Source: Acidobacteriota bacterium (GTDB lineage Bacteria > Acidobacteriota > Terriglobia > Terriglobales > Acidobacteriaceae). From it: DNA of 42,365 bases. Below the pieces are notes generated by a model. The model had not been told where the DNA came from, did not search any database, and worked only from the letters and a program-made list of their open reading frames with translations. Position 1 is the stretch's first letter. Every line of letters begins with the position of its first letter. Both the position numbers and the translations under genes were made by a program. Shown here piece by piece: positions 1 through 8,577 of the stretch. The DNA lies in assembly GCA_021801945.1 (NCBI GenBank), contig JAKABE010000001.1, positions 1 through 42,365 on the forward strand, in the 5' to 3' direction.

Positions 1-30
1 GAGCTGGAAGGATTGTTTGACCGAGGGACG

Positions 31-58
31 AGCTGAAAGCAGACGGCTGACAGGAAGA
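31..58 (+). repeat. 7-base-period block before rplD
   Basis: Four consecutive units AGCTGAA, AGCAGAC, GGCTGAC and AGGAAGA. The last unit in register contains the rplD ribosome binding site. The partner block would lie left of the window. Confidence 0.7.
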
Positions 59-60
59 AG

Positions 61-741
61 ATGATGCCAAACGTAGATGTACTGAACTTGAACGGCGAAA
101 AGGTGGGCTCGTTGAACTTGGCGGACGCGGTCTTTGAGGCCGGCCAGGTGAACGAGGCTCTGCTCTGGGAGGCTGTCAAGCATTACCGCGCCTCGCTGCG
201 CCAGGGCACGCACGCCACCAAGAACCGCAGGCTGGTGGCGGGCTCGGGCAAAAAGCTATGGAAGCAGAAGGGCACTGGCCGCGCGCGCATTGGCTCGGTG
301 CGCTCGCCTCTCTGGCGGCATGGGGGCACGGTGCATGGTCCGCAGCCCCGCAGCTACGAGTATCCATTTCCGCGCAAGAAGCTGCTGGGTGCGCTGCGTT
401 CGGCGCTGGCAGCCAAGCTGGCTGACGGCAAGCTTACGGTGGTGGATTCGCTGGAGATTAAAGAGGCTAAGGCCAAGCTCTACCGCCAAGCCCTCAACAG
501 GCTGGATGCTAAGCGTACGGTGTTGCTGGTGGAAAGCGGCAAGACATTTACCAAGTCTTTGATGCTGGGGACGCGCAACCTGGAGGGAGTAGAACTGTTG
601 CTGAACAACGAGGTGCATCCCTACGATCTGCTCCGTTATGAGCGAGCTATCTTCTCGCAGGCGGCCATTGAGCAGTTGGCCGGGGCTCTCGAAAAATCCG
701 TTTCAAAGCGCAGGGCCGGTCCAGAGAAGGAGGCCGCGTGA
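61..741 (+). CDS. rplD: 50S ribosomal protein L4
   Basis: Ribosomal protein L4 of the large subunit. It binds 23S rRNA near the start of the exit tunnel. The sequence contains the typical L4 basic loop with the GSGKKLWKQKGTGRAR and GGTVHGPQPRSY motifs (about residues 60-98), and its length (226 aa) is usual for the family. Two adjacent ATG codons (61 and 64) are possible starts; an AGGAAG ribosome binding site lies at 52-57, so the second ATG has the better spacing. It is the first complete gene in the window and sits directly before rplW, as in S10 operons. In E. coli L4 represses its own operon; nothing visible here proves that. Confidence 0.97.
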   Translation: MMPNVDVLNLNGEKVGSLNLADAVFEAGQVNEALLWEAVKHYRASLRQGTHATKNRRLVAGSGKKLWKQKGTGRARIGSVRSPLWRHGGTVHGPQPRSYEYPFPRKKLLGALRSALAAKLADGKLTVVDSLEIKEAKAKLYRQALNRLDAKRTVLLVESGKTFTKSLMLGTRNLEGVELLLNNEVHPYDLLRYERAIFSQAAIEQLAGALEKSVSKRRAGPEKEAA

Positions 742-1034
742 TGCAGACTGTTTACACCCTAATTCGCCGCCCTATCATTACTGAAAAGGGATTGGGCGTG
801 AAAGAGACTGAAGGAACGCTCGTGTTCGACGTGGCGCGCGATGCTACCAAGACTCAGGTCAAGGAGGCCGTCGAGGCGCTTTTCAAAGTGAAGGTAGCCG
901 CGGTACGTACGGCGAATTTCGCGGGGAAAGAGCGGCGCCGCGGCCGCTATGCTGGCTATCGGCCGGACTGGAAAAAGGCCTACGTGAAACTGAGGCCGGG
1001 CGAGAAGATGCCTGAGTACGTGAGCAATCTATAA
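741..1034 (+). CDS. rplW: 50S ribosomal protein L23
   Basis: Ribosomal protein L23, located at the tunnel exit, where it is the docking site for trigger factor and SRP. The protein (97 aa) has the family pattern RRPIITEKG near the N terminus and the VKVAAVRTANFAGKERRRGR segment further on, and matches the usual length. I chose ATG 741 over GTG 738 because the AAGGAGG ribosome binding site at 727-733 is 7 nt from it. The start overlaps the rplD stop by one base (TGATG), suggesting translational coupling. Confidence 0.96.
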   Translation: MQTVYTLIRRPIITEKGLGVKETEGTLVFDVARDATKTQVKEAVEALFKVKVAAVRTANFAGKERRRGRYAGYRPDWKKAYVKLRPGEKMPEYVSNL

Positions 1035-1044
1035 GGGCGGATTA

Positions 1045-1157
1045 TAGCTGTTAGCCCTTGGCTTTAGCCGCGATATCGCGGGTTAGGGGCTGGTGTTAGT
1101 CACGAGGATTTGTTGAAGCAGGATGAGCTGAAAGTAGGCGACTGACAGCTGAAAGCT
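1045..1157. repeat. Inverted 7-base-period blocks, rplW-rplB gap
   Basis: The left block (1045-1069) contains AGCTGTTAGCCCTTGG. The right block (1126-1157) reads AGCTGAA, AGTAGGC, GACTGAC, AGCTGAA. They are roughly reverse complements. A perfect palindrome, CCGCGATATCGCGG, lies between them (1068-1081). The right block is introduced by GCAGGATG, a pattern seen at other gaps. Confidence 0.75.
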
Positions 1158-1174
1158 CGTCAAGGAAAACGACG

Positions 1175-1999
1175 ATGGCGATCAAGACATATAGACCCGT
1201 CACTCCGACAATGCGTTTTCAAACCGCGCTGGTCAACGACGATTTGACGGCGGCAAAGCCGCACAAGGCCCTGCTGGTCACGCGCAAACGCACGGGTGGG
1301 CGGCGTAACTCGGGCGACCTGACCCTCCGCCACCACGGCGGAGGGCATAAACAAAAGCTGCGCCTGATTGACTTTAAGCGCGAAAAGTTTGGCGTGCCGG
1401 GACGTGTCGCAACAATCGAGTATGATCCCAGCCGCTCGGCGCGGATCGCGTTGGTGCACTATGCGGACGGCGAGAAGCGCTACATTCTGCAGCCGGTTGG
1501 GTTGAAGGTTGGTGCGACCGTAACTTCGGGACCGGAAGCAGACATTCTGGTAGGCAACGCGCTGCCGCTCCGGAATATTCCGGCGGGCACCACGGTGCAT
1601 GCGGTCGAGTTGCGGCCAGGCAAGGGTGCGCAAATGGCGCGTTCTGCCGGAGCGCAGGCGCAACTGGTGGCTAAGGAGGGTGATTTCGCTCTTCTCAAGC
1701 TGCCCTCAGGCGAAACTCGCAAGGTGCTGGCCGGGTGCATGGCGACGGTGGGCCAGGTGGGCAATACGGATCATGAGAATGTTGCGATCGGTAAGGCGGG
1801 CCGCAATCGCTGGAAAGGCATTCGGCCGACAAACCGCGGCGTGACCATGAATCCGGTGGATCACCCGCACGGTGGCGGTGAGGGCAAGACCTCTGGCGGA
1901 CGGCATCCGGTGACCCCGTGGGGTCAGCCGACGCGAGGTTACAAGACGCGTAACAACAAGCGGACCGACGCGTTAATTTTAAGCAGGCGGACGAAATAG
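1175..1999 (+). CDS. rplB: 50S ribosomal protein L2
   Basis: Ribosomal protein L2, needed for subunit association and peptidyl-transferase centre assembly. It is 274 aa, the normal length. It carries the N-terminal [14 protein letters not shown] start, the RNA-binding segment with [19 protein letters not shown] (about residues 41-60) and the highly conserved C-terminal [19 protein letters not shown] motif. It is preceded by a 140-nt gap with a 7-base repeat element rather than by tight coupling to rplW. Confidence 0.98.
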   Translation: MAIKTYRPVTPTMRFQTALVNDDLTAAKPHKALLVTRKRTGGRRNSGDLTLRHHGGGHKQKLRLIDFKREKFGVPGRVATIEYDPSRSARIALVHYADGEKRYILQPVGLKVGATVTSGPEADILVGNALPLRNIPAGTTVHAVELRPGKGAQMARSAGAQAQLVAKEGDFALLKLPSGETRKVLAGCMATVGQVGNTDHENVAIGKAGRNRWKGIRPTNRGVTMNPVDHPHGGGEGKTSGGRHPVTPWGQPTRGYKTRNNKRTDALILSRRTK

Positions 2000-2000
2000 C

Positions 2001-2105
2001 GGCTTTTACCTACTAGCATCTTGCTGTGGCAGATGGCTGCTGGACGAAGGATGTGAGGATTAGCGAGCCGATAGCGGAGCAAGAAGGGGCTAGAGGCTAG
2101 GAGGT
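2001..2105. repeat. Inverted blocks, rplB-rpsS gap, overlapping the ribosome binding site
   Basis: The left block (2001-2025) and the right block (2078-2105) can pair: ACCTACTAGC (2008-2017) with GCTAGGAGGT (2096-2105) in 9 of 10 positions, and TCTTGCT (2019-2025) with AGCAAGA (2078-2084). The right segment includes the AGGAGG that serves rpsS. Confidence 0.75.
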
Positions 2106-2111
2106 GCTTTT

Positions 2112-2411
2112 ATGGCACGTTCGACAAAGAAGGGCCCGTTCGTGGATGCGCACCTGAGCGTGAAGATCGAGGCGCTGAACCGGGCTAACGAGAAGAAAGT
2201 GGTGAAGACATGGGCGCGCCGCTCAACGATTTTCCCGGATTTTGTGGGCCACACGATTGCTGTTCATAACGGGAAGAAGTTTGTTCCTGTGTATGTGACC
2301 GAGAACATGGTGGGGCACAAACTCGGCGAGTTCGCGCCTACACGTGTCTTCAAAGGCCACACTGGCGGGGCCAAGGCCGCTGCCGAGGCCACAGCCAAGG
2401 CGCGTCAATAG
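2112..2411 (+). CDS. rpsS: 30S ribosomal protein S19
   Basis: Ribosomal protein S19, which with S13 forms part of the head of the small subunit. It is 99 aa. The N terminus [15 protein letters not shown], the [21 protein letters not shown] core and the [18 protein letters not shown]-terminal motif are diagnostic. An AGGAGG ribosome binding site lies at 2099-2104. That site is inside the downstream block of the intergenic repeat and can pair with the block after rplB. Confidence 0.97.
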   Translation: MARSTKKGPFVDAHLSVKIEALNRANEKKVVKTWARRSTIFPDFVGHTIAVHNGKKFVPVYVTENMVGHKLGEFAPTRVFKGHTGGAKAAAEATAKARQ

Positions 2412-2507
2412 CAGCCCAGCCAGCTTCAGTTCGACAAAGGCGGAGATGTGGCAACGGCAAGAGACGATTTAAAGCCGCAACGAGTGAAGAGCGCATCGAG
2501 CGGAAAA

Positions 2508-2526
2508 AGCTGAAAGCTGAAGGCTA
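2508..2526 (+). repeat. 7-base-period block before rplV
   Basis: AGCTGAA, AGCTGAA, GGCTAAT: two perfect copies of the commonest unit and a variant, ending 5 nt before the GAGGA of rplV. The left partner after rpsS (2412-2431) is weak. Confidence 0.65.
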
Positions 2527-2540
2527 ATTTGAGGAACGAG

Positions 2541-3143
2541 ATGGAAGTTGAGACAAAAGAATTCCGGGCGGAGGCGAAGTTTCAGCGAGTGTCGCCGCAG
2601 AAGGCGCGACTGGTTCTGGATTTAATTCGGGGCCGGGGCGTTCAGGAGGCGATGGAGACGGCGGCGTTCGCCAAAAAGCGGATTGCGCCGGTGATCTATA
2701 AGCTGTTGGCTTCGGCGGTGGACAATGCCAAATTCTTAGCAAGCGAAGAGGGCTTCGATTTGGACGTCGACAACCTGTATGTGAAGCAGGCGCTGGCCAA
2801 CGACGGGCCACGCATGAAGCGCATCCGTCCGGCGCCGATGGGGCGCGCCTATCGCTACCAGCGTCGGCTGGCGCACATTATGGTGTCGATCGCCGAACGC
2901 AAAACGGGCGATGGATTGGTAATGAAGGTTGAAGAGTCGCAAGCGGAGGCGGCTGAGACCAAGTCTTCCAGGGTGAAATCCGCTAAGCCGAAAGCCGTCA
3001 AAGCAAAGGGCGAGGCACAAAAGCCGGTGACCAAACCTGCCAAGCCTAAGGCAAAGAAGCTGGACGCAGCCAAGGAAGAAAAGGGGCAGCCGGCGGAAAA
3101 AGCTGGTAGAGCAAACAAGAAGAAGGCCGGCGAAGAGGCCTAG
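2541..3143 (+). CDS. rplV: 50S ribosomal protein L22 with long basic C-terminal tail
   Basis: Ribosomal protein L22, whose beta hairpin lines the exit tunnel. The core (about residues 1-115) is typical: VSPQKARLVLDLIRG, then the hairpin region PRMKRIRPAPMGRAYR and the HIMVSIAERK strand. After it comes a tail of about 80 residues made mainly of Lys, Ala, Glu and Pro, so the protein has 200 aa instead of about 110. I chose ATG 2541 because GAGGA at 2531-2535 is well spaced; a TTG at 2529 would add four residues. The tail looks disordered and its role is unknown. rpsC follows after only 21 nt. Confidence 0.96.
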   Translation: MEVETKEFRAEAKFQRVSPQKARLVLDLIRGRGVQEAMETAAFAKKRIAPVIYKLLASAVDNAKFLASEEGFDLDVDNLYVKQALANDGPRMKRIRPAPMGRAYRYQRRLAHIMVSIAERKTGDGLVMKVEESQAEAAETKSSRVKSAKPKAVKAKGEAQKPVTKPAKPKAKKLDAAKEEKGQPAEKAGRANKKKAGEEA

Positions 3144-3164
3144 AGATTTTCGGAGAAGAAGAAT

Positions 3165-3833
3165 ATGGGACAGAAGGTCCACCCCTACGGATTCCGGTTG
3201 GGCGTGAACAAGCCGTGGCGATCGCGCTGGTTCTCGGAGCGCGATTACGAGAAGTTCCTGGTCGAGGATGTGAAGCTGAAAGCGGAGTTGCGCGAAAAGC
3301 TGAAGGCGGCGGGTGTCAGCTCGGTAGAGATCGAGCGTCCGGGCAACAAGCTACGCTTTTTAATCCGCACGGCGAGGCCGGGAATTGTGATCGGGCGCAA
3401 GGGCGCGGAGATTGAGAAGCTGAAAACAGAGCTGGGCAAGCGCACCAGCCGTGACGTATTCATCGACATTATCGAGGTCAATAAGCCGGAGTTGGACGCG
3501 CAGCTGGTGAGCGAGAACATCGCGTTGCAGCTCGAAAAGCGTGTCAGCTTCCGCCGTGCCATGCGCAAGAGCGTGGATTCGGCCAAGCGATTCGGGTGCA
3601 AGGGTATCAAGGTGCGGGTTTCTGGACGGCTGAACGGCAATGAAATCGCACGCTCGGAGTGGTATCTGGACGGGCAGTTGCCACTGCATACGCTCCGGGC
3701 CGATATCGACTACGGCTTTTCTGAGGCGCACACGACGTACGGTGTGATTGGCGTGAAAACGTGGATCTATCGCGGCGACATTTACGAGCAGAAGCGCCGC
3801 AAGACGCCGCAGGTCGGAGCTTCGGTGTTTTAA
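3165..3833 (+). CDS. rpsC: 30S ribosomal protein S3
   Basis: Ribosomal protein S3, part of the mRNA entry channel and its helicase activity. The 222-aa sequence begins [18 protein letters not shown], carries a type II KH domain with the [10 protein letters not shown] loop (about residues 75-90), and ends with the conserved C-terminal domain ([18 protein letters not shown] and [13 protein letters not shown]). The length is normal. It lies 21 nt after rplV and is followed by a strong repeat hairpin before rplP. Confidence 0.98.
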   Translation: MGQKVHPYGFRLGVNKPWRSRWFSERDYEKFLVEDVKLKAELREKLKAAGVSSVEIERPGNKLRFLIRTARPGIVIGRKGAEIEKLKTELGKRTSRDVFIDIIEVNKPELDAQLVSENIALQLEKRVSFRRAMRKSVDSAKRFGCKGIKVRVSGRLNGNEIARSEWYLDGQLPLHTLRADIDYGFSEAHTTYGVIGVKTWIYRGDIYEQKRRKTPQVGASVF

Positions 3834-3836
3834 GAA

Positions 3837-3938
3837 GCAGCTTTTAGCCTTTGGCTTTCAGCTGCTAGCGAAAGCGGGGGTGAGAAAGACGGCCTGGGCA
3901 CGAAAAGCTGAAAGCTGGCGACTGGCAGCTAAAAGCTG
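3837..3938. repeat. Inverted 7-base-period blocks, rpsC-rplP gap, followed by T7
   Basis: The left block (3837-3869) starts 3 nt after the rpsC stop. The right block (3906-3938) is AGCTGAA, AGCTGGC, GACTGGC, AGCTAAA, AGCTG. CAGCTTTTAGC on the left and GCTAAAAGCTG on the right match for 11 bases, and GCTTTCAGCT with AGCTGAAAGC for 10. Seven Ts or more follow directly (from 3939), so the fold resembles an intrinsic terminator inside the operon. Confidence 0.8.
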
Positions 3939-3958
3939 TTTTTTTGAGGGTTTTCGTT

Positions 3959-4396
<438 letters not shown>

Positions 4397-4498
4397 AAAC
4401 CAACTGCTCGCCAAAAGCAGGCCGTGGCTTACTGTTGTCCCCGGCTGCGGCAAGGAAAAGGTTTGTCCGATGGCCAGGTATTGGCCGAAGCGGGATGA

Positions 4499-4533
4499 AG
4501 CTAAAGGTTAAGAACCGGCAGCTGGGAGCTTAA
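4499..4533 (+). repeat. 7-base-period block before rpmC
   Basis: AGCTAAA, GGTTAAG, AACCGGC, AGCTGGG, AGCTTAA, preceded by GCGGGATGA. It includes the GGGAG likely to serve as ribosome binding site for rpmC. No clear left partner. Confidence 0.65.
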
Positions 4534-4536
4534 AAG

Positions 4537-4797
4537 ATGGAACTCAACAAAATTCGCAACTTGAGCGACACGGAGTTGGCCCACCAGGAAAAGGTGGATT
4601 CCGATCAGCTCTTCCGGCTGCGCTTTCAGGTGGCCATGGGGCAGAACGACGGGGTCAAGAAGCTGCGCCAGTTGCGCAAGGAGATCGCGCAGATCAAAAC
4701 CGTTGCGCGTGAGCGTGAGATGGGGATTCACGGCGAAAAGGCCGATCCCGCGGTAGCTAGCGGGGGTGGGAACCGGAAAGAGAAGGGATCTAAATGA
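4537..4797 (+). CDS. rpmC: 50S ribosomal protein L29 with C-terminal extension
   Basis: Ribosomal protein L29, a two-helix protein at the tunnel exit beside L23. The N-terminal [13 protein letters not shown] and the second helix [22 protein letters not shown] are typical. The protein is 86 aa rather than about 65, because of a polar C-terminal extension rich in Gly, Lys and Glu. The stop codon overlaps the rpsQ start (ATGA), which indicates translational coupling. Confidence 0.94.
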   Translation: MELNKIRNLSDTELAHQEKVDSDQLFRLRFQVAMGQNDGVKKLRQLRKEIAQIKTVAREREMGIHGEKADPAVASGGGNRKEKGSK

Positions 4798-5114
4798 CGG
4801 CAGCTCAACAGATGGCGCCAACCGGCGACTCACGGCGTAACGAAAAGGTTGGCCAGGTGGTTTCCACCAAGATGCAAAAAACGATTGTGGTGGCCGTGGA
4901 GATGCGCAAGGCCCATGCCAAATACAAGCGGATCGTTCGCACTACCAAGAAGTTCTATGCGCACGACGAGTTGGGCTCTGCGCGGCTGGGCGACATGGTG
5001 CGCATTCGAGAAACCCGTCCCTTGAGTAAGCTGAAGCGGTGGTCACTCGAAGAAATCGTGCGGCGTTCAACGTTGGCGCAAGTGGAAGATACGGCGCACG
5101 AGCCAGCGAGCTAA
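4794..5114 (+). CDS. rpsQ: 30S ribosomal protein S17
   Basis: Ribosomal protein S17, an OB-fold primary 16S rRNA binder. The family core runs from [19 protein letters not shown] to [16 protein letters not shown] and [18 protein letters not shown]. It has about 15 extra N-terminal residues and a short polar tail (106 aa against about 85 in E. coli). The start overlaps the rpmC stop by 4 nt. Confidence 0.96.
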   Translation: MTAAQQMAPTGDSRRNEKVGQVVSTKMQKTIVVAVEMRKAHAKYKRIVRTTKKFYAHDELGSARLGDMVRIRETRPLSKLKRWSLEEIVRRSTLAQVEDTAHEPAS

Positions 5115-5118
5115 AAGG

Positions 5119-5223
5119 AAGCTCTTAGCTTTCATCTCTAGGCTCTCAGCGCGGACGCGCTTAGTGGAAGCTGACAGATCTAGCGAGATGAAGCTGAATG
5201 GTGACGCCTGAGAGCTGATAGCT
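5119..5223. repeat. Inverted 7-base-period blocks, rpsQ-rplN gap
   Basis: The left block is at 5119-5150 and the right block at 5191-5223 (units ending AAGCTG, AATGGTG, ACGCCTG, AGAGCTG, ATAGCT), followed by a T7 tract and then GGAG of rplN. The right block is introduced by GCGAGATGA. Confidence 0.7.
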
Positions 5224-5241
5224 TTTTTTGGAGAAGAAACC

Positions 5242-5613
5242 ATGGCAGTTCAAATGAGAACCATGCTCGCGGTGGCCGATAACTCCGGTGCGCGCAAGTT
5301 GCAGGTGATTCTGCCGCTGGGTGGAGCACTCGGGATCAAGGCTGGACTCGGCGATATCGTGACGGCAGCGGTGAAGGAAGCCTCACCGGACGGCACGGTG
5401 AAAAAGGGTAAGGTGGTTAAGGCAGTGATTGTGCGAACGCGCAAGGAGCACCGGCGGCGCGACGGTACCTACATCCGCTTTGACGAGAATGCCGCGGTGG
5501 TGATTGGCGACGACCATGAGCCAGTTGGCACGCGCGTGTTTGGACCGGTAGCCCGAGAGCTGCGCGAGAAGCGCTTCTTGAAGATTGTTTCGCTGGCGCC
5601 GGAAGTGGTGTAA
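5242..5613 (+). CDS. rplN: 50S ribosomal protein L14
   Basis: Ribosomal protein L14, at the subunit interface next to L19. The length is 123 aa as usual. Conserved features are [19 protein letters not shown] at the N terminus, the [17 protein letters not shown] strand and [27 protein letters not shown] at the end. GGAG at 5229-5232 serves as ribosome binding site, directly after a T-tract that closes a repeat block. Confidence 0.98.
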   Translation: MAVQMRTMLAVADNSGARKLQVILPLGGALGIKAGLGDIVTAAVKEASPDGTVKKGKVVKAVIVRTRKEHRRRDGTYIRFDENAAVVIGDDHEPVGTRVFGPVARELREKRFLKIVSLAPEVV

Positions 5614-5614
5614 A

Positions 5615-5715
5615 GCAGCTTTTTGTCCTCAGCTATTTGCTTGTGGCTGCTTATGTGCTTAAGCAATGGCCTGGACAGGAGAGATGACGCTAAGAGATCA
5701 GAGCTGAAAGCTGGG
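5615..5715. repeat. Inverted blocks, rplN-rplX gap
   Basis: The left block GCAGCTTTTTGTCCTCAGCT (from 5615) begins 1 nt after the rplN stop. The right block AGCTGAAAGCTGGGAGATG (from 5702) runs into the rplX ribosome binding site. Confidence 0.65.
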
Positions 5716-5722
5716 AGATGAG

Positions 5723-6049
5723 ATGCCAACTTTGAATATTCATCGTAATGATACAGTCAAGGTTCTGACGGGCTCGGACCGGGGCAAGACAGGCCGCGTC
5801 CTTCGCGTCTTTCCCGAAAAGGCTGCGGTGCTGGTGGAGCATGTGCGCGTCGTCAAAAAGACGGTTTCCAGTCGGCAGGGACAAAACACGCGGGGCGGAA
5901 TCGCGGAGCAGGAGTCGCCTATCCATGTTTCCAATCTGGCGCTGGTTTGCCCTAACTGCGGGGTGGCGCAGGTGGGCCACAAGCTTGATGGAGATATTCG
6001 AATGAGGATCTGCAAGAAGTGCGGGCAGGAGATGCCCACGAAGAAGTGA
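5723..6049 (+). CDS. rplX: 50S ribosomal protein L24 with C-terminal zinc ribbon
   Basis: Ribosomal protein L24, an assembly initiator of the large subunit. The KOW motif is seen at [21 protein letters not shown] (about residues 9-29). The C-terminal part contains CPNC and CKKC pairs (about residues 75-101), giving a four-cysteine zinc ribbon that E. coli L24 lacks. The length of 108 aa fits. Zinc binding is inferred from cysteine spacing. Confidence 0.95.
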   Translation: MPTLNIHRNDTVKVLTGSDRGKTGRVLRVFPEKAAVLVEHVRVVKKTVSSRQGQNTRGGIAEQESPIHVSNLALVCPNCGVAQVGHKLDGDIRMRICKKCGQEMPTKK

Positions 6050-6055
6050 GGAAGG

Positions 6056-6198
6056 CGGCTAGTAGCCATTCGACATTCGTTTTCAGATTTCGTCGAGGCG
6101 GGATGGGCAGCCGAGACCAACGAAATTGAGCTTGCTCCGTGATCTTGGGTTCAGCATGGGACAAGCTGACAGCCAAGGACTAAGGACCAATAGCGGCT
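6056..6198. repeat. 7-base-period blocks, rplX-rplE gap
   Basis: The right block (6164-6198) reads AGCTGAC, AGCCAAG, GACTAAG, GACCAAT, AGCGGCT. The left block (6056-6090) is GGCTAGT, AGCCATT, CGACATT, CGTTTTC, AGATTTC. Here the right block ends about 70 nt before the rplE start. Confidence 0.6.
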
Positions 6199-6268
6199 TT
6201 TGATCCTTCCGCAACGGTACACGGGCCGTAGCCCAATCCGAGAGCCGGAAGAAATGGAGTGAAGCAGG

Positions 6269-6817
6269 ATGGTTGCAAGGTTGAAGGATAAGTATCAGAC
6301 GGAGATCAAGCAGGCGCTCCAAAAGGAGCTTGGGCTTGAGAATCCGATGGCGGTGCCGAAGCTCGAAAAGATCGTAATCAACATGGGCCTGGGCGAGGCT
6401 ACGCAGAACAGCAAGCTTCTGGATCCGCTGGTAGCCGACCTAGCGCATATTGTCGGGCAAAAGCCGGTGACTACACGCGCGAAGAAATCGATTGCAGCCT
6501 TTAAGGTGCGCACTGGCATGCCCATTGGGGCCATGGTGACGCTGCGCTCGGACAAGGCGTACGAATTCCTGGATCGGCTGATCTCCATCGCGCTTCCCAG
6601 GGTGCGCGACTTCCGGGGAGTTTCGACCAAGAGTTTCGACGGGCGCGGCAACTATACATTAGGAATGCGCGACCAGTTGATCTTTCCCGAGGTCGATTAC
6701 GCGAAGGTGGAAAAGCTGAAGGGGATGAACATCACCATTGTGACCACAGCGCGGGACGACAACAGCGCGCGGGCGCTCTTGAAGCATTTTGGAATGCCGT
6801 TCCGGCAGGGGGCGTAA
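6269..6817 (+). CDS. rplE: 50S ribosomal protein L5
   Basis: Ribosomal protein L5, part of the central protuberance, binding 5S rRNA and P-site tRNA. The 182-aa protein has the family motifs [33 protein letters not shown], and [19 protein letters not shown]. It is preceded by a 219-nt gap after rplX containing two 7-base-period blocks. Confidence 0.98.
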   Translation: MVARLKDKYQTEIKQALQKELGLENPMAVPKLEKIVINMGLGEATQNSKLLDPLVADLAHIVGQKPVTTRAKKSIAAFKVRTGMPIGAMVTLRSDKAYEFLDRLISIALPRVRDFRGVSTKSFDGRGNYTLGMRDQLIFPEVDYAKVEKLKGMNITIVTTARDDNSARALLKHFGMPFRQGA

Positions 6818-6819
6818 AG

Positions 6820-6965
6820 GCAGCTATAAGTCTTTAGCTATTGGCTTCCAGCTTCGTTCGTTGAGGAATCATGGACGAGGCGAAATTGAGATTTAGGTCT
6901 GCTCTGCGGCAGTTGATTGTACGCGGGGCAAGCTAACAGCTAGAAGCTATCGGCTAATAGCTGCA
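6820..6965. repeat. Inverted 7-base-period blocks, rplE-rpsN gap
   Basis: Two arms of about 34 nt (6821-6854 and 6930-6963). Aligning the left arm with the reverse complement of the right gives 24 matches in 34 without a gap, so the arms keep register. The left arm begins 2 nt after the rplE stop. Confidence 0.75.
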
Positions 6966-6979
6966 GTTCAAGAGGTTTT

Positions 6980-7165
6980 ATGGCAACCACAGCAAAGAGA
7001 GTGAAAGATGCGCGGAAACCGAAGTTCTCGAGCCGCAAGCACAACCGGTGCAAGCTCTGCGGGCGGCCGCGGGGATTTCTACGCAAGTTTGGCATCTGCC
7101 GCCTGTGTTTTCGGGCGCTGGCTCTGAGAGGTGAGATTCCCGGTGTCAACAAGTCGAGCTGGTAG
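6980..7165 (+). CDS. rpsN: 30S ribosomal protein S14, zinc-binding type
   Basis: Ribosomal protein S14 of the short zinc-dependent form (61 aa). The Cys-X2-Cys (CKLCG) and Cys-X2-Cys (CRLCF) pairs are both present, and the protein ends in PGVNKSSW, as usual for this type. It acts in the head of the small subunit. AGAGG at 6970-6974 is the likely ribosome binding site. Confidence 0.97.
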   Translation: MATTAKRVKDARKPKFSSRKHNRCKLCGRPRGFLRKFGICRLCFRALALRGEIPGVNKSSW

Positions 7166-7170
7166 GAAAG

Positions 7171-7259
7171 ATAGCTTTCAGCCTTCAGCTTTTTTGTGCG
7201 GAGTATAAGGATTGGCTGAGGCCCATGCTCGAGTGCTGACGCAGAGAGCCAAAAGCTGC
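7171..7259. repeat. Inverted blocks, rpsN-rpsH gap
   Basis: The left block ATAGCTTTCAGCCTTCAGCT (7171-7190) is followed by a T-tract (7191-7195). The right block near 7245-7258 has GAGAGCCAAAAGCTG. A perfect palindrome CCCGCTGCAGCGGG (7280-7293) lies further on. Confidence 0.65.
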
Positions 7260-7317
7260 AACAACCATTCTCGCTGGTTCCCGCTGCAGCGGGCGAACGG
7301 GGAATGAAGGAGAAACG

Positions 7318-7713
7318 ATGAGTCTAAGCGACCCTGTAGCGGATTTTCTGGCGCGCATACGGAATGCAATACGGGCACGCCAACAGAAGCTGGACGTGCC
7401 GGCTTCCAAGCTGAAGACCGAGATTGCCCGCATTCTTAAGGAAGAGGGCTATATCTCGAATTACAAGACCCAGGAAGAGAACGGCAAGCTGATCCTGCGC
7501 GTGTACTTGAAGTATGGGGGCACGGAGGCGGCCATTCGCGACTTAGCGCGAATATCACGTCCGGGCTGCCGGGTCTACATCGGCCACGACGAGATCAAGC
7601 GCGTGCAGGGAGGACTCGGAATCTCCATCATGACTACGCCCAAAGGTGTCATGACGGGCCGCCAGGCGCGTCGTGAAGGCGTGGGCGGGGAAGTGCTGTG
7701 TGAGGTGTGGTAA
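7318..7713 (+). CDS. rpsH: 30S ribosomal protein S8
   Basis: Ribosomal protein S8, a primary binder of 16S rRNA helix 21 and in E. coli the translational repressor of the spc operon. The N-terminal [13 protein letters not shown], and the C-terminal [20 protein letters not shown] and GGEVLCEVW, are diagnostic. It is 131 aa. A GGAGAAACG-ATG ribosome binding site precedes it. A perfect GC-rich palindrome at 7280-7293 lies about 25 nt upstream of the start. Confidence 0.97.
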   Translation: MSLSDPVADFLARIRNAIRARQQKLDVPASKLKTEIARILKEEGYISNYKTQEENGKLILRVYLKYGGTEAAIRDLARISRPGCRVYIGHDEIKRVQGGLGISIMTTPKGVMTGRQARREGVGGEVLCEVW

Positions 7714-7715
7714 GT

Positions 7716-7800
7716 GCAGCTCTTAGCCGTCTGCATTTTCGCGCTGAGTGGAAGACTAAGTGGCCTAAGCGGGATGAAGCTGACAGCTAAGATCTGAAAG
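7716..7800. repeat. Inverted blocks, rpsH-rplF gap
   Basis: The left block (7716-7747) starts GCAGCTCTTAGCC 2 nt after the rpsH stop. The right block (7776-7800) contains GAAGCTGACAGCTAAGATC, preceded by AAGCGGGATG. The remaining 80 nt before rplF show no clear element. Confidence 0.65.
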
Positions 7801-7882
7801 GAAATGGGGTCTACGGCCCGATCCGGCTGCAGTGGAACGAGAGGCGAAGCTTTCGGGACTCGCAAGCCAAAAGGATTGATCA

Positions 7883-8422
7883 ATGTCACGTATTGGAAGG
7901 AAACCGATTCCGCTGCCAGCGGGAGTGAAATGCAAGGTCGAGGGAAATACGGTGCTTGTAGAGGGGCCCAAAGGTAAGGTTTCGGCGTTAATTGCGGAAG
8001 GAATCTCGCTGAAGACCGCCGACGGGCATTTGCTGGTGGAGCGCGCGAGCGAAGACAAGGCTGCGCTCCACGGGTTGACGCGCGCGCTGGTGAGCAATGC
8101 CGTGCAGGGCGTGACTCAGGGTTGGAAGAAGGATCTGGACATCGTGGGCATCGGCTACCGCGCGGAGATGAAGGGGAAGGCTACGGTGGTGTTCACGCTG
8201 GGTTACTCGCACCCCATCGAATTTCCCCTTCCCACGGGCATCGAAGTGGCGATCGATCCCAAGCAGACGCACTTGACCGTGAGCGGTGTTGATCGACAGA
8301 AGGTTGGGCAGGTGGCGGCGGATATGCGTGCGCTACGCAAACCCGACCCCTACAAGAACAAAGGCGTGCGGTACACCGACGAGAGGCTGAAGAAGAAGGC
8401 CGGAAAGACAGGAGCGAAGTAA
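7883..8422 (+). CDS. rplF: 50S ribosomal protein L6
   Basis: Ribosomal protein L6, near the sarcin-ricin loop. The 179-aa sequence starts [15 protein letters not shown] and includes the two L6 repeats: [15 protein letters not shown] in the first, and [20 protein letters not shown] plus [13 protein letters not shown] in the second. Its length and motifs are typical. Confidence 0.97.
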   Translation: MSRIGRKPIPLPAGVKCKVEGNTVLVEGPKGKVSALIAEGISLKTADGHLLVERASEDKAALHGLTRALVSNAVQGVTQGWKKDLDIVGIGYRAEMKGKATVVFTLGYSHPIEFPLPTGIEVAIDPKQTHLTVSGVDRQKVGQVAADMRALRKPDPYKNKGVRYTDERLKKKAGKTGAK

Positions 8423-8427
8423 GAAAG

Positions 8428-8524
8428 GCAGCTATTAGCCGTCCACTTTCAGCGTATCGTGGTGACCTGCGCAGTGCGGGCAAGCTCGATGGGGCTGAAA
8501 ATCGAAAGTTGAAAGTTGACAGCC
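8428..8524. repeat. Inverted blocks, rplF-rplR gap
   Basis: The left block (8428-8453) contains GCAGCTATTAGCC and CACTTTCAGC. The right block (8492-8524) has shifted to the unit AAAGTTG but keeps the 7-base period. Confidence 0.65.
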
Positions 8525-8577
8525 CAGGAAATCCGAACGGGGCCGCGGGGCAGCTCCGCCGATAGGTGAAGGAAGAT

